Positions 59,279-64,000 of a stretch of 64,000 bases of DNA are shown piece by piece (within the stretch, counting starts at the first letter, position 1; each line of letters begins with the position of its first letter). This stretch comes from Ampelocalamus luodianensis. Its lineage: Eukaryota > Streptophyta > Magnoliopsida > Poales > Poaceae. The translations under genes were made by a program, and so were the position numbers. Location of the stretch: the NCBI GenBank assembly GCA_036346255.1, contig CM070639.1:30410165-30474164 (forward strand), written 5' to 3'. Below the pieces are notes generated by a model. It did no database searches. It was not told the origin of the DNA and was given only the letters and a program-made list of their open reading frames with translations.

Positions 59279-62200
59279 TGTAACATCCCAATTTTGAGCT
59301 TGTGTTTCAAATGTAAGAAAATGAGTAGAAATTAAAACTTTTTCTTACATCCTGTAATTTCTATTGTACCAAGCAAGTATTGTACAAGAAGTTATGGAAA
59401 TACGAAGTCACAAGTCTTTTGATCCAAACCTTGTTCCTTTAAGAACATTCTTGTCAAATGTTGTGATCATCTCCTGGAAATATTTTTCCTAAGTTCTTGG
59501 GATGGTATGTGAACCCTCTGAAAAATTTCACAATTTTTAGAGATGGTTTGAATATTTTGGAGGGTAGTCAAACCTGTTTGACTCTTAGTCAAACCTAAAA
59601 CCAGTACCTTGTAGAATTTTTGGAGAAAAATACAATGCATAAAAACCTCTGCAAATTTTACACAAGGTCAATGTCTCAGTCAGCAAGCTCCTGTAAAAAT
59701 TTCAGAATTTTTGGAGTTATTTTGCTACCCCAAATAAATCCTCAAAAGTCTCAGCATATTTAAAACCTAAAACCTGGTTCACTGTTCCTTGGGTTCGAGT
59801 CGGGCTCGAGTCCGAGCCACTTGACTCGGTCGAACCACCTAGCTGCACCGAGCCGCATTTTAAAACGTCGTCGCGATATCAGCCGTTGGATTCAAATCGC
59901 TCGCCCACGCTCGTGAGCATTCGGACCCTCCGGTTGCATTAACCAATTGGGACCGTTGGATCTCAATCCAACCGTCCGATTTCCGTAAGCAATCGGATCG
60001 TCCGTGGGCTCTTTTAAATCGCAGCCGTCCATCTAAAATCCAACGGTCGTGGTTGCTTTCTCGTTCTTCTTCCTCCTCTGTCCCGCAGCGCGCGCAATGA
60101 CAATGGCGTAAAGAGAGAGCGCGGCGGCTTTGATGTGTCACCTCAAGTTTGCTTTCGTCAACGCTCTCTCGGGGCATTTAATGCGCACCAAGCTTTCTCC
60201 TCCAATGTCACCGTGCTCACTTGCTCCCATCATTTCTTGGTCCATGACCGTAGCATGAACCGAGCCCACCATGGACTCGGGTTCTTGCTCGAAACCATAA
60301 TCCTTTCCCTATATATTGCCCCTTAGCTCCTCCTAGTGTTCCTTTACACCACACCTAGCTCCTCTCTGTGTTTGAGCTCAAAACTATCTCAAACCTTCAA
60401 TCCACCATTGTTGACCCGAGTGCTCCAATGGCGGCCTTGGTGTCCAGTGGTTCATCTTCAACCTTTCTTGCACCCTTTTGAACTCCTCAACCTCCTTTAT
60501 ATTTCCCCTAACTTGATTTTGGGTTGCATTCGCAGGAATCACTCAATTTTAAGTTTAGAGATCTTCGGTTGGTTTCACCCCTTTCTTCTCCACTCAGTAA
60601 GTGGTTCTTTTGCAATTATTTGCTTTTGGAGCCTCTTTGAGCTATAATGAAGCTGTGGTGATGATTTGGTTCCACTCATTTTGCTCGTAACCTCATCTTC
60701 CACTTCATCTTTTTCGCCCGTGGACTTCATCGTGTTCAAGTCTTCCCAGCCATCTTTGGAGCTCCTCTCTTAAGGTAGCTTCTATATAGTCCCTAAAAGT
60801 CATGGCACTCGCTTCCTTGGACCGCAATGAGCATCTTGCTATTTTCGTGTTTTGCCGTGTCGGCCTCCTTCTTTGTTTTCCGCTCGCCGGCGCCTGCACT
60901 CCATCGCCGGCGAGGTCATCATCGTTGGGTCCGCAACACTATTGCGAACCCATTTTGATAGTTTGTGGGCGCCGCCGCGACCGGAGTCGCCGGCGACAAG
61001 CCGTGAAAGCCACTCGGGTTTTGTCAGTTGAGAAGCTCCCATTTTCGTCAGATTATTAGAGCACAGTAATTGCCTATTCATTGTTAATCATTGGATGTCA
61101 TTAATGTGTCTTAATCTGGCCTAATGTCTGACTGACATGTGGGTCCAGCCCCCTTAAATCACCCGCTGGCGTTTATCTGTGTGTTTAGGCACCATTAATG
61201 TTAATCTTAGGTTAATTAAGTGTCGGCGTTTATTAGCTGTCGGGGATGTCCCCTGTGCCACTGCCGGGTGGGCCCATTAGCTTAGCGCCGAAAATCAGAA
61301 GTCATTAGGGTTGATTTTGGGTTTATTTATTGCTAATCATTGTTAGCAATAAATGTGTCCGGAATTACCTTTTTGGGTCACTGACGTGTGGGCCCTCTGT
61401 CCCTAAATCACCACTGTTCAAAATCATTAGGGCACATTGATTGCTAATCATCATTAATCATTGGTCATTAGTAATTAATTAGCTGTCCTAAAAACCTCCT
61501 TTAAGTCATCGCCAGTGGGTCCACGCACTGCACGCGTGTGTTAAACTCGCATGTGTGACTCGATCACCGACATGCGCCCCACATGTCAAGACTCGCTTGC
61601 ACTTCGATCTTGGACCACCGCCCATTTTGCGATCTGCGGCCTAGATTTTGTATGCCTTCGACCCTCCGTTCCCCTCATCATTCTTGGTCGCCCATCACTT
61701 GATCTGCGGCCCGATCGTGTGTGCACCGGACCTTCCGATCGAGGCGTGATCGGAGCCGTTCATCCTTAGATCTGCGATGCGTGGATCGTCGAGGCAACCG
61801 CACCGTCCGTTGCATCCTTCCTCGTGAGCCGTTGGATCTTGATCCAACGGTGGGCTCCTGTTATGAATCGCGCGCGTGCGCTGCTCTCCGTGCGTGTGGC
61901 TCGTTGGATATTGCATCAACGGCCCACGAGTGTCCACGTCGTTTATTTTCGGTTGGGTTGGTTTTTATTTCTGTAAGTATTTATTTATCAACTGAAAATT
62001 GTATCAAAACTTTAGAAATTCATAACTAATTCAAGATAAACCCTTTTTACATGAAACCAACTGCAATAAATTTGTATTTCACTAAAGTTTAATATAAAAA
62101 TGCTTTTAGCTATACTTCTCTAGTAGAAAATTATGTAATCTTTAATAGCTTGTTTTCTGCTATTTTTATATATTCCAGAATTGTATTAAAACTTGGAAAA

Positions 62201-63950
62201 TGCATATCTTTTCCTGTATATCTGCTAATTGAATGATTTTAACTTGGATAAATTTGTTATTAACTAAACTTTAATCTAAAAATGGCGATAGGCCTAAATC
62301 ATCACCAGAAAAATATGTTAATAGATTTAACCTTTTTAGTAGCAATTAAAAATTCATTTAATGATGTAATAAACACCAGTAATTCCCTGTAAATCCTAAA
62401 AATAGAAATTTGATGTTAGGAAATCCCTATGTTATCATACTATAATGTGAAATGGGTTTTGCACATGTTTATATTTCTGGAAAGTGCATTATGCTTGTTT
62501 TGCACCCTAGAAAAATCATAACTAAATCATTTTAACTCCAATTAAGATGAAACCACTTGTATTAGCCTTAAAATGTCAGTAGCAACCTATCATAAAATTT
62601 TCAAGTCCAGAAAACCTCTAGAAAATATTTTTGCCACAGTACCTTATTATGGCTAGAAAATGGGTTTTAGGTAATATCTTTGCACCACAAATCCTAATTA
62701 GGTTTTTCCAGTTTCTATGTCTAGGTATATTAAGTATTCTACCTTATGTATAAATTCTACGCATTTGGATAATTTTTGCTTGCTCGTTTGTTTAAGTGTG
62801 GCTCGTCTTATTGGTTGTTCTTGGTTCTTTTGCCTTTCGATTAGGGTTCACATTTGCGGTAACCCGAGAACGACCCTCCACAACAGTTTGAGCAACAAAG
62901 AAGGCAAGCGATTTGATCATGTTAATCCCAGTATTTTAAGTATTTATGTTGATTTCAAATTCTATGTATGCATTGCTACTTTGTGTTAATAGTTGGCCTA
63001 GTAGATGCATTTCCTTAGCAAATGATTACCCTTTACTACCATGAGCCTAGGTTACTTGCTGTGATTTAGAGTTCATGGATGGGCTCTTGTCACTTAGTAG
63101 TTGCGAATTAATTGCTTAGCCATGCTTAGTTTCCGGTAGAAGTGGGCGGTTATCGACTTGTCGATAACCTTGATCACATAAAACTTATTATGGATTATGA
63201 TTTCCACCTTGTGCCATGTCTACTTATGAAAACTAAAACCGAAAACAAAATGATTTAGACTTGGGCACAATGGTATGATGGTGTGATTTTGGGTGTGACT
63301 GGAATGGTGCCCGGGTCAACAAGGACCGAACATCTTGTTACACTAAACCAAGCATTTTAGCGTGCTAACCACATTAGAGGGTATGGGACCTCTCTTGACT
63401 TAGTACTTTGGCGTGTATTGGCTCCGAGTCGCAGGGAGTCGCAGGAGGGATGGTGTTGGGAGCATTGTAGTGTCCGAAAGACTTCACCCGTGATGGGATT
63501 TGTTGTCTTTCGGCTTGCAATGTAAGCATATGGGTTTCTATCCATATGAGCGGCTCGTAGTTAATACACAAGATTGGAAATGTCTCGTAGGACTTAGCCG
63601 TGCGGCATACCTTGATAGTGTGCTTTGTGGCTTGAAGGCGGTGCAAGTGTGGGTACATTGGTACACCCTGCGAGGTTAAAACTATTCGAATAGCCTCGTC
63701 CTAGGTTATGAACACGCTTGGCAAGGTCTTTCAAGAGTTAGACTACAACCTTTTAAATTAAAACTTTACGTATGTCTTTTGGTAGACTTGTTATATTCTG
63801 TTGTATGGAATTGATGCATGCTTGGATTTGATGTATGTGTGCTGCTTGTTCTGGGAGGCACATGTCCATCGAGACGCGGACTATTTTATTTGTGATACTA
63901 GAACCAGTGGAAGGTTAAGTATTACAAGTTTAATAAACCGGGGTCTCACA
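59279..63950 (+). repeat. Right LTR of element C, chimeric
   Basis: 59279-63763 follows the 5' LTR closely. At AAAACTT the match stops; about 500 bp of 5'-LTR sequence is skipped and the tail 63764-63950 is closer to the LTR fragment at 18460-18669 (TATGTCTTTTG.TAGACTTG, AATAAACCGGGGTCTCACA). This indicates recombination with an LTR of a sister subfamily. Confidence 0.82.
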
Positions 63951-64000
63951 GAGCTTGGTATCAGAGCCATACTGACCGTAGAAACCCCTAGCTTGGTCGT
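63951..64000 (+). mobile_element. Start of a further element's internal domain
   Basis: GAGC, then primer-binding site TGGTATCAGAGCC (63956-63968) and leader CATACTGACCGTAGAAACCC, which matches C's own leader after its primer-binding site. The chimeric LTR thus also serves as a 5' LTR for an element to the right. Confidence 0.85.

Larger units (their letters stand above)
49136..63950 (+). mobile_element. Tekay-type chromovirus C with chimeric right LTR
   Basis: 5' LTR, primer-binding site, gag, pol with chromodomain, polypurine tract and right LTR, all plus strand. LTR starts (TGTAACATCCCAATTTTGAG) are almost identical, so it is young. The right LTR ends in sequence from another subfamily and is followed by a primer-binding site, so C has no normal right boundary. 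It sits in LTR B, a diverged relative of itself. Confidence 0.9.

Overview
This window is a block of nested LTR retrotransposons from a large plant genome. A grass is the best guess: the Ty3/gypsy elements have very long LTRs rich in GGTCCCACATGTCA- and CGTTGGATC-type motifs, and one Tat-lineage element carries an antisense PF04195-like gene. I find no host gene, tRNA or rRNA gene. All recognisable coding sequence is retrotransposon gag/pol or an element-borne accessory ORF, and most of it is frameshifted or interrupted. The species cannot be told from the sequence.

Layout. Letters are local names. F is the oldest layer: a minus-strand chromovirus with its 3' LTR at the left and a truncated 5' LTR at the right (6849-8127, 12130-12611, 27701-32102). 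Three elements sit inside F's 3' LTR. G (1-6848, minus) has a 2.3 kb LTR and a non-coding internal domain. H (8128-12129, plus) is a solo LTR of G's family with target duplication GACGG. E (12617-27695, minus) is a Tat-lineage element with target duplication AATGG and an antisense accessory gene. E is itself interrupted by solo LTR D (20907-25000, minus) in gag and by an LTR fragment (18305-18669) where RNase H and integrase should be. F's truncated 5' LTR was entered by B, a Tekay-type LTR (32103-33787 and 48511-49135). B was split by A (33788-48510, plus, target duplication AGCTC), which has about 4.36 kb LTRs and all pol domains plus a chromodomain. B was split again by C (49136-63950, plus). 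C's right LTR is chimeric and is followed by another primer-binding site, so a further related element begins at the right edge.

How the parts work together. In A and C the order is LTR, tRNA-Met-type primer-binding site, gag (CCHC knuckle), protease, reverse transcriptase, RNase H, integrase, chromodomain, polypurine tract, LTR. A has an extra unassigned ORF upstream of gag. E has gag, protease and RT on the minus strand, and a separately promoted, intron-containing plus-strand gene between pol and the 3' LTR.

The most notable signals are structural, not coding. (1) E carries arrays of 22-nt stem-loops, with compensatory changes at three stem positions, in both LTRs and in the introns of its antisense gene. 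(2) A stem-loop with a GGGA/GGGT-type loop sits just upstream of the polypurine tract in A, C, F and G. (3) G and H carry serial hairpins at equivalent LTR positions although the stems have different sequences. (4) Two stem-loops are conserved with compensating changes between the LTRs of C and D. LTR pairs of the younger elements differ mostly by small indels near CTG/CAG, so some of the apparent coding damage may be consensus error and not real decay.
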